A DNA stretch of 64,000 nucleotides from Prorocentrum cordatum (lineage: Eukaryota > Sar > Dinophyceae > Prorocentrales > Prorocentraceae), in NCBI GenBank assembly GCA_963575745.1, contig CAUYUJ010001420.1, positions 35,001 through 99,000 on the forward strand, read 5' to 3'. Position 1 is the first letter of the stretch. Every line of letters begins with the position of its first letter. This document shows positions 63,250 through 64,000 of the stretch, piece by piece. The notes under the pieces are model-generated. The model searched no databases. It saw only the letters and a program-made list of their open reading frames with translations, and was not told the origin of the DNA. The position numbers were made by a program, and so were the translations under genes.

Positions 63250-63753
63250 CAACAGTGGTGTTGTGTTGCACACAGTAGCTGTGGTGCACACAGGCGCCGT
63301 GGTGCACACAGGCGTTGCAATGCACGCGCGCATTGTGGTGTATACTGGTGCTGTGTTGCACACGGCGGATGTGGTGTACGCAAGCGCTGCGGTGTGCAAA
63401 AGAGCTGTTGTGCCCGCAGGCACGGTGGCACAACACGGACGCTGTGTTGCACGCGGCTGCCGTGGTGTCCATACGCAGTGTGATGTACACAGGCGGTGTG
63501 GTGTACACAGGCGCTGTGGTGTACACAGGCGTTGTAATGCAAATCGCCACCTACATGCTGGCGCTACCCGTCCTCCGTCATTCCTAGGCGTTCCCATACA
63601 CCGCTGGCGCGAAACGTGACGTCATCGACCCCCTCTACCCCCCCAGATGGTTGACGTCATCGGCCCGTTTTTTTTATATTATTTCTTTAACAGCAAAAAG
63701 TTTCAGCCGCGTCCGCGCGCACGACGACTATGAGCGACGAGCGACAAGCCACG

Positions 63754-63786
<33 letters not shown>

Positions 63787-63940
63787 CACGACTGCGGACC
63801 AGACCCCTATGCGGATTCCTACGCGGACACCTGCGCGGATCCCGATGCGCACGGCGGCAGTGCCTGGAGCACACTGGGGGGGGAGCGTTACGTCATAGTG
63901 GGCGGGGGGGGAGCGGGGGCCATGACGCCCGCAATGCCCC
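63250..63940. repeat. repeat block X, copy 2 (inverted)
   Basis: Units TGGTGTACACAGGCGCTG (63250-63540), ATCGCCACCTACATGCTGGC, two TGACGTCAT sites, a (GGCGAC)n run, GGCAGTGCCTGGAGCACAC, GAGCGTTACGTCATAG and CATGACGCCCGCAATG. Compared with 55850-56112 these are inverted and in mirrored order. Confidence 0.7.
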
Positions 63941-64000
63941 AAGCAATAAAGAAACGGTCTCCAAGAGGGGAAGGCGGAGGAAGAGAGGAACGGCCGCGGG

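Overview
The window looks like nuclear DNA of a dinoflagellate. Four things support this: a near-perfect copy of the dinoflagellate trans-splicing leader sits next to a LINE; the one clear host gene has tiny exons spread over tens of kb; many of its introns seem to start with GC or GA and sit between short direct repeats; and LINE open reading frames of the dinoflagellate type are present. The style (GC-rich, very long repeat-filled introns) would fit a Prorocentrum-like genome, but that placement is inference. There is one 100-base assembly gap (2275-2374).

Host gene. All convincing host coding sequence is on the minus strand and, read from about 46.3 kb down to about 1.8 kb, forms a single gene: a cyclic-nucleotide-dependent protein kinase (PKG-like AGC kinase). 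Ten well-supported exons encode the end of cNMP-binding domain A, domain B, and a kinase domain running from the glycine loop to subdomain XI. A last exon at 1799-1896 is possible. The N-terminus was not found and probably lies upstream of 46.4 kb or outside the window. All recognisable catalytic residues are kept, but the DFG motif reads DMG.

Introns. They are packed with repeats. At least eight families of short elements with terminal inverted repeats (TIRs, MITE-like; named A-H here) occur in two or more copies, some nested in one another or in satellites. There are also several large tandem arrays: 77-bp units at 3.1-4.2 kb, 102-bp units at 7.3-8.5 kb, a 132-bp hairpin satellite at 6.1-11.8 kb, a GC-dinucleotide-rich satellite at 31.4-33.7 kb, palindromic CCTTCC units at 34.1-36.0 and 36.8-39.4 kb, and an AGCATAGC satellite at 23.5-23.9 kb. 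Long (GGA)n/(CTC)n tracts, G/C homopolymer blocks near 29.6-30.9 kb and a dispersed element of about 155 bp in eight copies complete the picture. A 5'-truncated LINE 3' end lies in the intron at 43.75-45.46 kb.

Upstream part. From 46.4 to 56 kb I see only repeats. At 56.4-62.5 kb (minus strand) lies an almost full-length but broken LINE: ORF1-like region, APE endonuclease, reverse transcriptase, zinc motif, RNase H and C-terminal zinc region. Its first ATG directly follows a 22-nt spliced-leader copy, suggesting that a trans-spliced LINE mRNA was copied back into the genome. Related repeat blocks in opposite orientation lie on both sides of it (about 55.85-56.11 and 63.25-63.94 kb). No tRNA, rRNA, CRISPR array or bacterial-type operon was recognised, and no plus-strand gene could be supported.
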